Origin: Maritalea mobilis
GTDB lineage: Bacteria; Pseudomonadota; Alphaproteobacteria; Rhizobiales; Devosiaceae
Reading direction: 5' to 3'
Length of the DNA stretch: 64,000 nt
Assembly (NCBI RefSeq): GCF_004363175.1
Contig: NZ_SNYR01000004.1
Span: forward strand, 62,001-126,000
Every line of letters starts with the position of its first letter. Position 1 is the stretch's first letter. A program made the position numbers and the translations under genes. Positions 27,401-35,806 of the stretch are shown piece after piece. The notes under the pieces are model-generated. The model saw nothing but the letters and a program-made list of their open reading frames with translations, did no database searches and was not told the DNA's origin.

Positions 27401-30400
27401 CGGAGATGGCGATGATTTTATGTCTGGCCGCGAAGGTAGCGATACGCTGGACGGGGGTGCGGGCATTGACACGGCAGACTATTCAACTGGTGGCACATCT
27501 GTAAGTATCTCCCTGATCAATGGTGGTACTGCAGGTGACGCGCTTGGCGACAGTTTCAATTCAATCGAAAATGTGACCGGCACTAATTACGGCGATACGA
27601 TTGAAGGCGATAATAACAACAACCAGATTGATGGCGGCGCAGGCGCAGATACGCTTTACGACCTGGATGGCGATGATGTGGTGAATGCTGGGACCGGCAA
27701 TGATTTGGTTTATGACGGCGCTGGCAACGATACCCACAATCTTGGCGACGGTAATGATGAAATTTATGGTGGTGCGGGAAGTGACGCCATTGATGGTGGT
27801 GCCGGAACGGATACATTGCGGTTCGATCATTCAAATACCGCTGTGAATGTTGATCTGCTTAACGGCACCGGCACAGGCGGCAATGCTGATGGCGACACTT
27901 ATGCCAATATAGAGACCTTGTACGGTTCTCAGGGCAGCGACACCCTCACCGCAGATAATAACGGCAATTTGATTTATGCTGAAAATGGCAATGATGTTGT
28001 AACTGGTGGAACCGGAATTGACGAAATTCACGGTGATGATGGCAATGACATTATTGATGGCGGCGCGGGTGACGATCGCCTCTATGGTGATAATGGCAGC
28101 GACACCATTACCGGCGGTGACGGTGATGATTACATCTCTGGCGGCAATGGCAATGATATGTTTATTGGCGATGCCGGCAGTGACCAATATTTCGGCGGTG
28201 GCAACACCGACACAGTTGATTATTCAGGCTCAGGCTTTGCCGTTAATGTCGATTTAGAGGGCACCAGCACCGGCGGCACAGCAGAAGGCGACACTTACAA
28301 CTCGGTAGAGCGGGTTATTGGCTCGAGCCACAACGATACAATTTTGGGCAATGCCAGCAACAACCGACTAACCGGTGGCGATGGCGACGACAGCTTAAAT
28401 GGTCGAGGTGGAGGTGACGTTCTCGACGGCGGTGATGGCACAGACACTGCAGATTATTCTGCGTCCGGTGCCATCAATATTAATCTATCCACCGGCACGC
28501 ATACCGGTAGCCATGCCGCTGGCGATACACTTATTTCAATTGAACGCATTCTTGGTTCAAATAGTAGTGATAGCTTCACGGGTGGCACCACTGGCATCAT
28601 TTTTGATGGCGGTAACGGCAACGATAATGTTGCGAGCCTTTCCGGCAATGATACACTGATTGGCGGCGCTGGGGTTGATACGCTCAACTATTCGGCGTCA
28701 GCATCTGCGGTGACCATCAACCTCGCCAGCAACACATTGTCAGGCGGCAACGCCACAGGCGACACAATCTCTGGCTTCGAAAATATTATCGGTACAGTTG
28801 GGAATGATGACCTGACAGGTGACGCCAACGCCAATGATTTTGATGGTGGCGCGGGTGATGACACCATGGATGGCGCCGCAGGCAATGACACCATTGACGG
28901 TGAAGATGGTGATGACACCATCTATGGTGGTGATGGCAATGACCTAATTTCTGGCGGCGAAGATGATGATACCATTTATGGCGGTGCAGGCGCTGACAAT
29001 CTGTCTGGTGATGATGATGATGACATCATTTATGGTGGCGATGACAATGACACGATTGACGGTGGTGACGAGCAAGACCAGCTGTTTGGCGAGGCTGGTG
29101 ACGACATAATTGATGGCGGATCTGGTGACGACATAATTGCTGGTGGTGCTGGTGCTGACAATCTTGATGGCGGCACGGGCAATGACACGCTTGATTATTC
29201 CACTTCAAGCGCTGCCGTCACGATTGACCTGAACTCCAATAGCGCAAGTGGTGGCGATGCTACTGGCGACGCCATCGTAAATTTTGAACATGTTATTGGT
29301 TCGGCCCAGAATGATGGTCTGACGGGGGATGCGAACGACAACAATCTGACAGGTGGTGCGGGCAACGACGTTTTGATCGGCCTCGGAGGTGCGGATCAAT
29401 TGGATGGTGGCAGCGGTACGGATAGTGTTGATTATTCTGCATCTGGCGCAGGCGTAAATGTGCAACTGAATGGTTTGACATCCAGCGGTGGCGATGCAGA
29501 AGGCGACTTGCTCACCTCAATCGAAAATGTCACTGGATCAGCATTTGACGATATTATTACCGGTGTTGGCGCAGATGAAGTGCTTTCTGGTGGTGACGGC
29601 AACGATACGCTAAGCGGCAATGGCGGCGCCGATACATTAAACGGTGGCGACGGCGACGATGTTTTGAATGGTGGTGCAGGCGCGGACACGCTTGATGGTG
29701 GTGCAGGCACGGATACGATTGACTATTCAGATTCCAGTACTTCGGTCCAAATTGATCTTGATGCCGGGACTGGCACAGGCGGCGACGCGCAGGGCGACAC
29801 TATTTCCAATATTGAAAACGTCACAGGCTCCCTAGTTTCGGACACGATTGCTGGCGATGCTGGCAATAATGTATTGGACGGTCATGCCGGTAATGACACG
29901 ATTACCGGTGGTGCGGGCAATGACACATTGATCGGCAGTGACGGCAATGATGATCTACAAGGCGGCGATGGTGTCGACACGATTTCGGGCGGCAATGATG
30001 ATGACACCATATCCGGGGGCGCGGGAGATGACATTCTTGATGGTGACGCTGGCGATGATATTTTCACCGCTGACATTGGCGCAGACACAATTGACGGCGG
30101 CACAGGCACTGACACGGCAGACTATAGCGCCGCCGCGTCTGCTGTAACTATAAATTTGGACGGCACCGCGTCTGCTGGCGCCGAGGCTACTGGTGATGTT
30201 CTGACCAATGTGGAACGCGTCATTGGCTCTGACTTTGCGGATCAGTTGAACGGCACGGCGGCCAACGAAACCTTTGAAGGCGGTGCGGGCGCAGACGTGC
30301 TCAATGCTGGCGCAGGCGATGATGTGATGGATGGCGGCACAGGCGACGATATTTTCATCGCAGATGAGGGTGCCGACACCATGGATGGCGGCATTGGCAA

Positions 30401-32051
30401 TGACCAGATTGACTATTCAACATCAGCCAGCGGCGTGACCGTTCATTTAGATGGCACTACCTCATCTGGTGGCGATGCGCAGGGCGATGTGTTGACCAAC
30501 ATTGAACAAGTCACAGGTTCTGCTTTTGACGATCAGCTAAATGGTACTGCAGGCGCAGATACATTGATTGGTGGCAGCGGCGATGACGTGATTGCGGGCG
30601 GTGGCAGCGGCGATGTGCTGCAAGGCGGCAGCGGCAATGATACGTTGGACTACACGAACTCCAATGCGGGTGTCACCGTAGATCTTGGCAATAACTCGGC
30701 AAGCGGGGGACATGCCACCGGCGATACAATTTCTGGATTTGAAAATGTTACGGGGTCAGCCCACGCAGACGATTTGACCGGCTCAAGTGCCAACAATGTG
30801 ATCAATGCCGGAGGTGGCAACGATACGATTACAGCTGGCGTTGGCAACAATACTGTCAACGCTGGTAGTGGCCATGACACCATTATCGCAGGCGCGGGCG
30901 TCGATATTGTTGATGGTGGCAGCGGCGATGATCATATGGATTATAGCGGGTCAGCTTCCGGTGTGACAGTAAGTTTGGATGGATCAGCCTCCAGCGGAGG
31001 TGATGCGGCCGGCGATCAACTCAGCAATATTGAAGAAGTTACGGGCTCTTCGAGCAATGATGTGTTCAACGGTACAGGCGCAAGCGAAACCTTCAACGGT
31101 GGTGCGGGCAATGACGAATTCAATGCGGGCGCCGGCGACGATGTGATGAATGGCGGAGCTGGCGATGATGTATTCTATGGCGATGCGGGGGCGGACATCA
31201 TTTCTGGTGGTGCCGATACGGATAGCGTGGACTATTCTGGATCGAGCGCAGGCGTCACGGTAAATCTTGATGGTACTGTTTCAGCTGGCGGTGATGCCGC
31301 CGGGGACCAACTTAACGGTATTGAACAAGTTATCGGGTCTGATTATGCAGATGTGATCAACGGCACCAACGCCAACGAAACACTGGATGGTGGCGCTGGG
31401 GATGACACGCTGATCGGCGGTGGAGGCGCAGACATAATTATCGGTGGCGCAGGCGCTGATACCGCGGACTATTCCGCTTCTGGATCGGGAATCATCCTTA
31501 ATTTGGATGGCTCCACCTCTTCTGGCGGAGATGCAACTGGCGACCAAGTGTCTGGTGTAGAAAATGTCATTGGTTCCGCCTTTGATGACACGATCAATGG
31601 CACAGGCGCTAATGAAAGCTTCACCTCCAATGGTGGTGCCGACAATCTGCTTGGTGCAGGTGGTGACGATAGCTTCTTGGTGGATGCAGATACGTTAGAC
31701 TTGTCAGCATCTATTGATGGCGGATCAGGCAATGACCGTGTTGAATTTGCTTCCGGTACAGGCACAATTGATGACGAGGCCATTCTAGACAGCCTTTTGA
31801 CCGACATAGAAGTAATCGACTTCACAAATGCCGGTGTTGATGCAGATCTGGCCCTAAGCTCAACCGATATTCAAAATATGACCGACGGCAACAATGTGCT
31901 GACGTTGGAAACAGATGCAGGCGACAGCATCTCAATAACCGATCCTGGTACAAATGTTGTCGTTACCGCCGGGGCGGGCACAACTACCTATACGATATAT
32001 GACGATGCCACCCACACTACTGAAATTGCTCAGCTGGTGGTCAATAGCTAA
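18468..32051 (+). CDS. Giant RTX repeat protein secreted by a type I system (4527 residues)
   Basis: Start ATG with AGGG upstream. Residues 1-~110 are a non-repeat head (IIELSGDTRLKFAFNLDD) and ~115-180 an acidic Glu-rich linker. Residues ~280-400 form a beta-sandwich-like region (TITVTSLPPGMSVIGA), and ~448-4404 hold about 43 RTX modules. The last ~120 residues are a beta-rich tail with the hydrophobic and Thr-rich composition of C-terminal type I signals. Each module pairs a segment such as DTADYSGSGAAVQVDM..GGDA.GD....IENI.GS with several GGxGxDxLx Ca2+-binding nonapeptides. I see no Cys, and Lys is scarce, so the protein is very acidic. It would unfold through the exporter and fold in external Ca2+. 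No enzymatic, VWA or pectin-lyase domain was seen, so adhesin, matrix or surface-layer roles are all possible. Confidence 0.93.
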   Translation: MAQEDQIQQEKTSLERESAPQSTGIDLIEKPQAGETRIIELSGDTRLKFAFNLDDANVALSDVDLIIEFPDGSKLVILEYGLMATIGDAPDMDFADKIYSGQEIIGRVGEFKAQETEAASTFSSLQESEQQVEQSEADAEEKVEAEETEPVEPAEQVQNPNKPTPEDLIDKKKGDNFNEFDRSKIDDHVGAEELTGKFSETASASSSPVEAGIETLPEAEITLKVLGITEQVMETALDGRTIIKGATHQPPADTDPSYGAMSADEVINGTAGADIIFADSPDLVESGTSAVALEVSVTFPFEGWTPTTITVTSLPPGMSVIGATETDKGWVIPVDPNSPLQEQIQISFDVPGSGLVPDDNGFYNLGSIGIEYTMDDGNGGVGASSASAQLGVGEINSDGDIEFIDPLTGEPIAVISASPPGNIINAGAGDDEIYAAVGEDQINAGAGSDVVSYAMSNAGVDIDLNVGIASGGYAEGDSLSNVEHLEGSSFADQLSGDAGNNVLQGLAGGDQLDGGAGNDTASYAKSDEGVNVDLGSGVGTGGHAAGDSLINIENVIGSVHDDILVGDSNANILSGGTGDDTIEGGAGADQLTGGDGTDTLSYGQSSSAVNVDLDSGVVSGGDAAGDIIAEFENITGSDFADILSGDSNNNQIFGGAGDDQLVGQDGDDDLHGGTGNDQFVGGAGADNLDGGAGNDTADYSAASSAIDIDLEAGTGSGGDAEGDVLSNIENILGTGFADRLKGDNYANILSGGASDDNLEGRGGADVLDGGAGQDVASYASSASAVTVNLATSSGTGGDADGDTYIDIEGVEGSAFNDSLTGDANDNILMGNEGNDILIGGVGADNLQGGAGFDTASYQGAATAVNVDLTLGTGSGSDATGDSYDSIENIIGTDFDDQLSGDAGVNRLEGGAGDDVLAGEGGADVLIGGAGTDTVSYDRASSGVSVNLATNSGSSGDAAGDSFASIENVEGSGYADILVGDANANALSGQAGDDVLRGGAGDDILRGGDGNDTLEGGAGADDIDGEAGIDTVDYSGSGAAVQINLQTSSATGGDAAGDTYNNVENVIGSAFSDSLTGDGAANTLSGGSGNDTLIGGGGADILEGGSGVDTADYSGSGAAVQVDMAANLATGGDAEGDSFSSVENIIGTDYDDDLTGNAANNSLSGGQGDDDLNGGLGNDVLLGGDGVDQLEGGAGADHLDGGAGTDTVSYQSSTNGVTVDLAAGTGAGGDAEGDSFANIENLEGSQQDDDLTGDGNANVLSGLGGDDNIAGGAGNDTLIGGAGNDTLLGQAGDDSLSGGSGNDVLEGGLGADSLAGGTGSDTASYQNSASAVTINLATSSGAGGDATGDSYSSIENLIGSSFDDDLTGDSSSNSLSGGLGDDMLAGAAGGDALDGGVGNDTANYADSAQAVNVSLSSGTGSGGDAQGDTLSNIENIIGSAADDSLEGSAVANSLVGNAGDDVLSGMAGDDSLSGGVGNDVLQGGAGADVLDGGADFDTADYSGSSAAVTINLTTNIHSGGDAAGDVLTNIENITGSSLADLLTGDANANTLSGGAGNDTLYGMDGADTLLGGAGNDLMIGGAGADTFDGGTGVDTVSFISSASAITINLASGMGFGGDAQGDSFANVENAIGSDYDDVLTGNASINELSGGLGDDALEGGAGADALDGGAGTDTASYAGSVSAVDVNLSTGVGTGGDAAGDTLTNIENLLGSSGDDTLTGDANANSLTGGSGNDILIGLGGGDTLDGGSGSDSVDYSASASAVTINLATNTASGGDAAGDSFTSIENILGSDFDDDLTGDSSDNSLTGGAGNDRLVGLGGADTLIGGTGTDTADYAASSGAVNVNLSTGTGSGGDAQGDTLSEIENIVGSAQDDGLTGNSLDNQLLGGDGDDNLSGNGGSDDLQGEAGNDILEGGAGADTLDGGTGTDTATYQGSGSAVTVDLSTNTASGGDAAGDSFTSIENLEGSDFNDSLTGDNNANTLSGGAGDDTLIGLGGADTLDGGSGIDTADYSASATGVDISTDGSVGSGGDADGDRLTSIEVINASGQDDVLTGSSADESFYGNAGDDLIEGKGGADVIDGGTGTDTASYTSSLAGVNIDLAAGTSTGGDAQGDSFNSIETIIGSSHVDNLSAAAAGNTLIGGAGDDVLTGNAGVDDLQGGANNDTLAGLGGADNLDGGTGTDTADYSASDNGVQINLAAGTGTGGHAAGDTLSNIENVTGSDYDDSLVGDSAVNQLIGGDGDDLLEGAGGADSLDGGAGNDTITYTNATAGVNVSLTTGNGTNNEAQGDFIQNVENIIGSGFADTLTGDSGTNVLTGGDGDDTLIGLGGGDVFVGGAGTDSVDYSGSASAVTINLATNSASGGDAAGDSFTSIERVIGSAFNDALTAAAGGSTLLGMDGDDNLTGAAGNDTLDGGDGDDIIVGGDGDDTIDGGADDDSIIGGAGADDIDGGTGTDTASYAASASGVVVNLTTGTGTGGDAQGDQLSSIENLVGSGLDDQLTGNIQNNDLDGGAGDDVLDGGIGADNLDGGTGNDTASYANSGAGVTVNLTTGAGIGGDAQGDSLTSIENLTGSTFDDTLIGDASINSLTGGDGDDSLEGAAGADVLDGGVGSDTASYANAASGLTADLGTPSNNTGDALGDSYISIENLEGSGFADVLTGDANANTLSGNAGNDQIFGGDGDDTLEGDAGDDILEGGAGADNIYGGAGTDTVTYSLSSAAIVLFLSGAASAGGDAEGDRLYDVEHVIGSDYDDVFNGTAGAESFEGGDGDDRFNDSMGADIYVGGNGTDTVSYSSSTAGVTVSLTTGAGVGGFAEGDSLSEIENLIGSGYGDVLTGDANVNEIRGSSGNDTIYGGDGNDDLRGDSGDDTIYGEAGDDTLSGGDGSDTLYGGAGDDNLDGGDGDDTLNGGIGADVIDGGSGVDTVDYSDALSAVAADLGANVGTLGDALGDTFNSIENITGSDFNDTLIGGAGNNVISGGDGDDFMSGREGSDTLDGGAGIDTADYSTGGTSVSISLINGGTAGDALGDSFNSIENVTGTNYGDTIEGDNNNNQIDGGAGADTLYDLDGDDVVNAGTGNDLVYDGAGNDTHNLGDGNDEIYGGAGSDAIDGGAGTDTLRFDHSNTAVNVDLLNGTGTGGNADGDTYANIETLYGSQGSDTLTADNNGNLIYAENGNDVVTGGTGIDEIHGDDGNDIIDGGAGDDRLYGDNGSDTITGGDGDDYISGGNGNDMFIGDAGSDQYFGGGNTDTVDYSGSGFAVNVDLEGTSTGGTAEGDTYNSVERVIGSSHNDTILGNASNNRLTGGDGDDSLNGRGGGDVLDGGDGTDTADYSASGAININLSTGTHTGSHAAGDTLISIERILGSNSSDSFTGGTTGIIFDGGNGNDNVASLSGNDTLIGGAGVDTLNYSASASAVTINLASNTLSGGNATGDTISGFENIIGTVGNDDLTGDANANDFDGGAGDDTMDGAAGNDTIDGEDGDDTIYGGDGNDLISGGEDDDTIYGGAGADNLSGDDDDDIIYGGDDNDTIDGGDEQDQLFGEAGDDIIDGGSGDDIIAGGAGADNLDGGTGNDTLDYSTSSAAVTIDLNSNSASGGDATGDAIVNFEHVIGSAQNDGLTGDANDNNLTGGAGNDVLIGLGGADQLDGGSGTDSVDYSASGAGVNVQLNGLTSSGGDAEGDLLTSIENVTGSAFDDIITGVGADEVLSGGDGNDTLSGNGGADTLNGGDGDDVLNGGAGADTLDGGAGTDTIDYSDSSTSVQIDLDAGTGTGGDAQGDTISNIENVTGSLVSDTIAGDAGNNVLDGHAGNDTITGGAGNDTLIGSDGNDDLQGGDGVDTISGGNDDDTISGGAGDDILDGDAGDDIFTADIGADTIDGGTGTDTADYSAAASAVTINLDGTASAGAEATGDVLTNVERVIGSDFADQLNGTAANETFEGGAGADVLNAGAGDDVMDGGTGDDIFIADEGADTMDGGIGNDQIDYSTSASGVTVHLDGTTSSGGDAQGDVLTNIEQVTGSAFDDQLNGTAGADTLIGGSGDDVIAGGGSGDVLQGGSGNDTLDYTNSNAGVTVDLGNNSASGGHATGDTISGFENVTGSAHADDLTGSSANNVINAGGGNDTITAGVGNNTVNAGSGHDTIIAGAGVDIVDGGSGDDHMDYSGSASGVTVSLDGSASSGGDAAGDQLSNIEEVTGSSSNDVFNGTGASETFNGGAGNDEFNAGAGDDVMNGGAGDDVFYGDAGADIISGGADTDSVDYSGSSAGVTVNLDGTVSAGGDAAGDQLNGIEQVIGSDYADVINGTNANETLDGGAGDDTLIGGGGADIIIGGAGADTADYSASGSGIILNLDGSTSSGGDATGDQVSGVENVIGSAFDDTINGTGANESFTSNGGADNLLGAGGDDSFLVDADTLDLSASIDGGSGNDRVEFASGTGTIDDEAILDSLLTDIEVIDFTNAGVDADLALSSTDIQNMTDGNNVLTLETDAGDSISITDPGTNVVVTAGAGTTTYTIYDDATHTTEIAQLVVNS
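19810..31680 (+). repeat. About 43 coding RTX modules with quantised length (79+18n residues)
   Basis: Counting from the D-T-x-x-Y that opens each module to the next, modules I counted residue by residue are 79, 97, 115, 133 or 169 residues long, i.e. 79 plus 1, 2, 3 or 5 pairs of nonapeptides. A few are one or two residues off. The fixed ~40-residue non-RTX insert recurs in every module. Length therefore seems to evolve by adding or losing 54-bp pairs of Ca2+-binding turns, together with duplication of whole modules of about 237 bp. Confidence 0.85.
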
Positions 32052-32057
32052 GTAAAT

Positions 32058-32080
32058 AGGTGCCGAAAGTTTCGGCACCT
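32058..32080. terminator. Hairpin between convergent RTX and hlyD genes
   Basis: Stem AGGTGCCGAA / TTCGGCACCT (10 bp) with loop AGT, 6 bases after the RTX stop and just before the end of hlyD. The T-tract is weak (TATT), so it may act as a bidirectional terminator or as a 3'-end stabiliser. Confidence 0.7.
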
Positions 32081-32089
32081 TATTCCAGA

Positions 32090-33439
32090 TTATTGTCGGA
32101 AAGCGTTGGACTGAACTCGACGAACCGGGCGGAGCAAATAGTCCAGCACGGTGTGTGACCCGGTGAGAATGTTCACTTCGGCTAACATACCGGGCACGAT
32201 AGGGTTATTGTCGCCCAATGTTGCACCGTCTGCGCGCACCCGCACGCGGAAATAAGGATTACCCTTTTCGTCCTGCAAGGCATCAGGGGAGATTTCTACC
32301 ACCTCACCTTTCAGCCCGCCATAGACGGTATAGTCATACGCGCTGATCTTTATCACGGCTTCCAAGCCCGGCCACACATTGGCACGGTCTTTAGGCGACA
32401 GGCGCGCATCCACCGCGATTGAGAGGTCATCAGGCACAATTTGGGCCAACACTTGGCCTGGTTGAACAACGCCATTGACTGTGGAAACCAGTAGCCGGTT
32501 GATCCGCCCGTCAATTGGGGCCACAACATTTGTACGTGATTTGCGATCAACCATCGCGGTGATTGCTTCGTTTAGTTTGGCTATGGTCACTGCCACTTCG
32601 GCGGCTTCTTTTTCTGCATCGGCGCGCGCTCGTGTGGTCAATTCGTTTTGTCGCCTCAGCACTTCATCTAACTCAGATTGAATAGCCGGCACTCTAAATT
32701 CGAGATCATTTATCTGTGTTACTACCTGCTGCAAGCTGCTTTCGCGTGACAAAAGTTCATTGCGTGAGGCGGCGCCAGATTTGACAAGGCCGCGATAGCT
32801 CTCAACTTGCTCAAACAGTAGGTCATATTCTTTGCGTTTATTTTCTAGCCGCAATTTATGTTCGGAAAGGCTTAGCCGTTGCTGTCTCGCCTGATCTTCG
32901 AAAATCAAAAATTGATCTTTCAGGTTCGCTTGGCGCCGTTCAAAAATTTGCTGCTCATTGGCAACTGCTTGCGGTTGATCTGCAAACAAATCATCAGGCG
33001 GCACCATTTGGCTGGCCCCCTCTGCTTCGGCCATAAGTCGCACATGCCGGGCACGTTGAGAGGCCAGTTCCAAGCGTGTCTGTTCGAGTTCAGCTTTTGA
33101 AAAGCTGTTTTCGATGCGCAGTAGCACATCGCCTTGCACAACGCTGTCGCCCTCTTGTACCAAAATGTCGGAAATTAGGCCTCCTTCCATATGCTGAATA
33201 TTGCGGTTTTGCTCAGTGGAAATAATCCGGCCCCCGCCGCGCGTCACTTCATCGAGGCTCGTGAAGGCGGACCAGATTAGAAACAGCAGCAGTCCTACTG
33301 CAATAACGAGCAAAAACAATCCATTTGCGTGCCGATCAATTTGATCGGTGCGCCGGGCAAAGCTCGAGTCCTGTCGGGCCGTGCCAACCTTATTTGGCAA
33401 TGTTGGATTTGCAGTGTCCATGAATGAAAACCGAGTCAT
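32090..33439 (-). CDS. HlyD-family periplasmic adaptor of type I secretion
   Basis: 449 residues. One membrane segment at ~40-60 (LFLLVIAVGLLLFLIWSAF) follows a short cytoplasmic N-terminus. Then come the half-lipoyl motif (VQEGDSVVQGDVLLRIE), a long coiled-coil hairpin (~105-280) and the second lipoyl and beta-barrel part (VVAPIDGRINRLLVSTVNGVVQPGQVLA). The C-terminus GMLAEVNILTGSHTVLDYLLRPV is standard for HlyD. It links the inner-membrane ABC exporter to the TolC-like channel. The gene is convergent with the RTX gene and divergent from the exporter gene. ATG 33439 is used; a second ATG at 33421 is possible, and neither has a strong ribosome site. Confidence 0.93.
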   Translation of the reverse strand: MTRFSFMDTANPTLPNKVGTARQDSSFARRTDQIDRHANGLFLLVIAVGLLLFLIWSAFTSLDEVTRGGGRIISTEQNRNIQHMEGGLISDILVQEGDSVVQGDVLLRIENSFSKAELEQTRLELASQRARHVRLMAEAEGASQMVPPDDLFADQPQAVANEQQIFERRQANLKDQFLIFEDQARQQRLSLSEHKLRLENKRKEYDLLFEQVESYRGLVKSGAASRNELLSRESSLQQVVTQINDLEFRVPAIQSELDEVLRRQNELTTRARADAEKEAAEVAVTIAKLNEAITAMVDRKSRTNVVAPIDGRINRLLVSTVNGVVQPGQVLAQIVPDDLSIAVDARLSPKDRANVWPGLEAVIKISAYDYTVYGGLKGEVVEISPDALQDEKGNPYFRVRVRADGATLGDNNPIVPGMLAEVNILTGSHTVLDYLLRPVRRVQSNAFRQ

Positions 33440-33538
33440 TTCGCGAATGAAATGATTAGACCTTATTAACCTTAACTAAATCTTTAAACAGGTCAGGTTA
33501 GGTAGAAATAATATAAAGATTTTAAAAAGTTACATATT

Positions 33539-35797
33539 TTGTCTCAGCAATTGGCCAAATCGATAGATGCGGGCGCAGCGTCAAATGAAACATCGCCAGT
33601 GGCGGTGGGTGAGCTTGACTTGCGCAAGGGAAAGTGGACGGAAAGCCAAAGCACGCGCGATGCCCAAAAAATCGAGTTTGCAGGATTTTTCTTTCCGGTG
33701 GCCGTGTGCAAAATTGCTAAAACTTGGCTGGGGGTTAATGCCCCGTCTGAGAGCGAGATTTTAGCGAGATTTGGTGCTTATCCGGCGCAGGAAACGCTGA
33801 AGAGCCTCGCCAAAGAGGTGCAGGCCGAACTTGGCTTTCATCGGGATCGCCCACAGCATTTGCTGCGACAGTCTTTTCCCCTACTGGCTGAGTTGAAGGA
33901 CAATAAAGCGCTGATCATTTTAAGTGCTGAGCAAAACCACTTTAATGTGTTGGGTGAATCTGGCCGTCAAAAAATCAGCGCCGAACAATTGTTGCATAAT
34001 CTCACAGGCAATTGGCTGCGCGTCCATCAAACCATTAAGGCTGATCAGCGGGCCAATCATGACGCGGAGCAGCGAAACAATCCTCCGCAAGAACCTGCAC
34101 TTTGGCCAGCGTTGAAACGCTTAACGGCGATGGCCACACAAAATTACCGTCCCTTCTTTGTGCGACTTCTAACGGCGGCTTTTTTGTCGAATTTGCTGTT
34201 GGTGGTGCTGCCACTCTTTATCACGATTGTTTATGACCGTGTGGTGCCGCATGGCGCTTTTGAAACGCTGACTGCGCTCACTTTGGGCGTGGTGCTAGCC
34301 TTGTTGATCGATGTCGGTTTGCGTGCGTCGCGCGTAAATATGCAGGAAGCGATTGGGGTTAAACTTGGTCTCAATTTGCAATCTGCGCTTTATCGAAAGC
34401 TCGTTAGTGTTCCCTTGGCCACTGGGCAACAATTTGCCAAGGGCTTCACTTCCACTATAAATGAAATGGATCATGCCTCCTTGCTTGTGCCGACCCTTGT
34501 TACAGGCCTTTTGGCGGACCTTCCCTTTGTCATCTTGATGCTTGCGCTAGTTTACACGCTTACTGGGGTTGTGGTGTTGGTGCCTATCTGCGGCATTTTG
34601 ATTATTGGCGCGGCAGTTGCGTGGGGTAGTTTCAATACGCAAAAAAATGCGCGTGCGACGCATGATGCCCGCGTAGAAGTGCAAGATCAGGCGAATGAAA
34701 CCTGCGCCACGTTGGCTACGGCAAAAGCGACGCGAACGGAACATTTATTGCTTGATAGATGGGAGCGGCGCACAGACAATAGTGCATATCTCAACCATAA
34801 AACTCGGCAAGCCAGCGCGTTCTCAACGCAGTTAATGCTCAACATCACCCAGCTCACAATTGTGATGACCATTGTGGTGGGCGCCATCGAGGTAAATGCT
34901 GGCATGATGACATTGGGCAACTTGGCCGCAGCAACCTTGCTTGTTGGGCGTATTATCTCTCCCATCAGCCAGTTGATTATGCAATTGGGCCAAATTGGCA
35001 ACTTGAAAAGCGGCATTACCAAAGCGATGACTTTGTTGGATTTGCCGGAAGAAGCTGGCGGAGATAGTACCCATTCAGGCGCACAAATCGAGGGCAATAT
35101 CTCCCTACGCAACCTATCTTTCTCCTATCCAGGCGCCGCTGACCCTAGTTTGAAAAATATCAATCTAGACATACGTGCTGGCGAGCGGATCGGCATTATC
35201 GGCCGAAATGGCGGTGGTAAATCGACTTTGCTTAAATTGATTCCGCGCCTCTATGCCCCAACCGAGGGGCAGCTGATGTTTGATGGTTATGATGCACGGC
35301 AAATCTCACCGTTCATATTACGCCAGTCTATCGGATATATGAGCCAAGACACGGTTCTGATGAATGATAGTGTGCGGGCTAACATTCTTAATGGCGTTGA
35401 GAACGCGGCCCCTGAATGGTTAGCGAAGATCTCAAATATTTCTGGCGTTGGTGAAATTGTGCAGCGCCATCCGCAGGGATTCAACTTACCAGTTGGTCCA
35501 AGGGGTGAACATTTATCGGGCGGTGAGCGGCAGGCTGTCGGTCTGGCGCGCACCCTGGCTGCAAATCCAAAAATCTTGCTGTTGGACGAGCCAACGTCAG
35601 CAATGGACAACACCACTGAGGCGGCGTTGATCCAAAAAATGCCGGAAGTCTTGACAGATCGCACATTGATCGTGGCCACCCACCGCATGCAGCTTTTGCG
35701 TTTGGTTGATCGGATTATTTGGATCGAAAACGGTGTCATCATGGCCGATGGCCCCCGCGATCAAGTTCTGCAAAAATTGCAGTCAAAGGCGAGTTAG
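33539..35797 (+). CDS. Type I secretion ABC exporter (HlyB/LapB-like) with degenerate C39 domain
   Basis: 752 residues. The N-terminal ~130 residues resemble a C39-like domain (FFFPVAVCKIAKTWLG, then NHFNVLG) but without a clear catalytic Cys-His pair, as in RTX exporters where it only binds substrate. A six-helix membrane domain follows (~190-480). The nucleotide-binding domain has Walker A GRNGGGKST, signature LSGGERQAVGLAR, Walker B ILLLDEPTSAMD and switch His in ATHRM. It powers export of the giant RTX protein with HlyD and TolC. The start is a TTG without a strong ribosome site, so it is uncertain. The gene is followed after 9 bases by the MotB/OmpA-like gene, which implies co-transcription. 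Confidence 0.93.
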   Translation: MSQQLAKSIDAGAASNETSPVAVGELDLRKGKWTESQSTRDAQKIEFAGFFFPVAVCKIAKTWLGVNAPSESEILARFGAYPAQETLKSLAKEVQAELGFHRDRPQHLLRQSFPLLAELKDNKALIILSAEQNHFNVLGESGRQKISAEQLLHNLTGNWLRVHQTIKADQRANHDAEQRNNPPQEPALWPALKRLTAMATQNYRPFFVRLLTAAFLSNLLLVVLPLFITIVYDRVVPHGAFETLTALTLGVVLALLIDVGLRASRVNMQEAIGVKLGLNLQSALYRKLVSVPLATGQQFAKGFTSTINEMDHASLLVPTLVTGLLADLPFVILMLALVYTLTGVVVLVPICGILIIGAAVAWGSFNTQKNARATHDARVEVQDQANETCATLATAKATRTEHLLLDRWERRTDNSAYLNHKTRQASAFSTQLMLNITQLTIVMTIVVGAIEVNAGMMTLGNLAAATLLVGRIISPISQLIMQLGQIGNLKSGITKAMTLLDLPEEAGGDSTHSGAQIEGNISLRNLSFSYPGAADPSLKNINLDIRAGERIGIIGRNGGGKSTLLKLIPRLYAPTEGQLMFDGYDARQISPFILRQSIGYMSQDTVLMNDSVRANILNGVENAAPEWLAKISNISGVGEIVQRHPQGFNLPVGPRGEHLSGGERQAVGLARTLAANPKILLLDEPTSAMDNTTEAALIQKMPEVLTDRTLIVATHRMQLLRLVDRIIWIENGVIMADGPRDQVLQKLQSKAS

Positions 35798-35806
35798 GAG
35801 ATAATC

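Noticed and set aside
18560-31825. Many antisense and shifted-frame ORFs across the RTX gene
   Set aside because: They are low-complexity shadows of the repetitive GGxGxDxL coding pattern, rich in Pro/Ser or His/Arg, with no start signals or homology.
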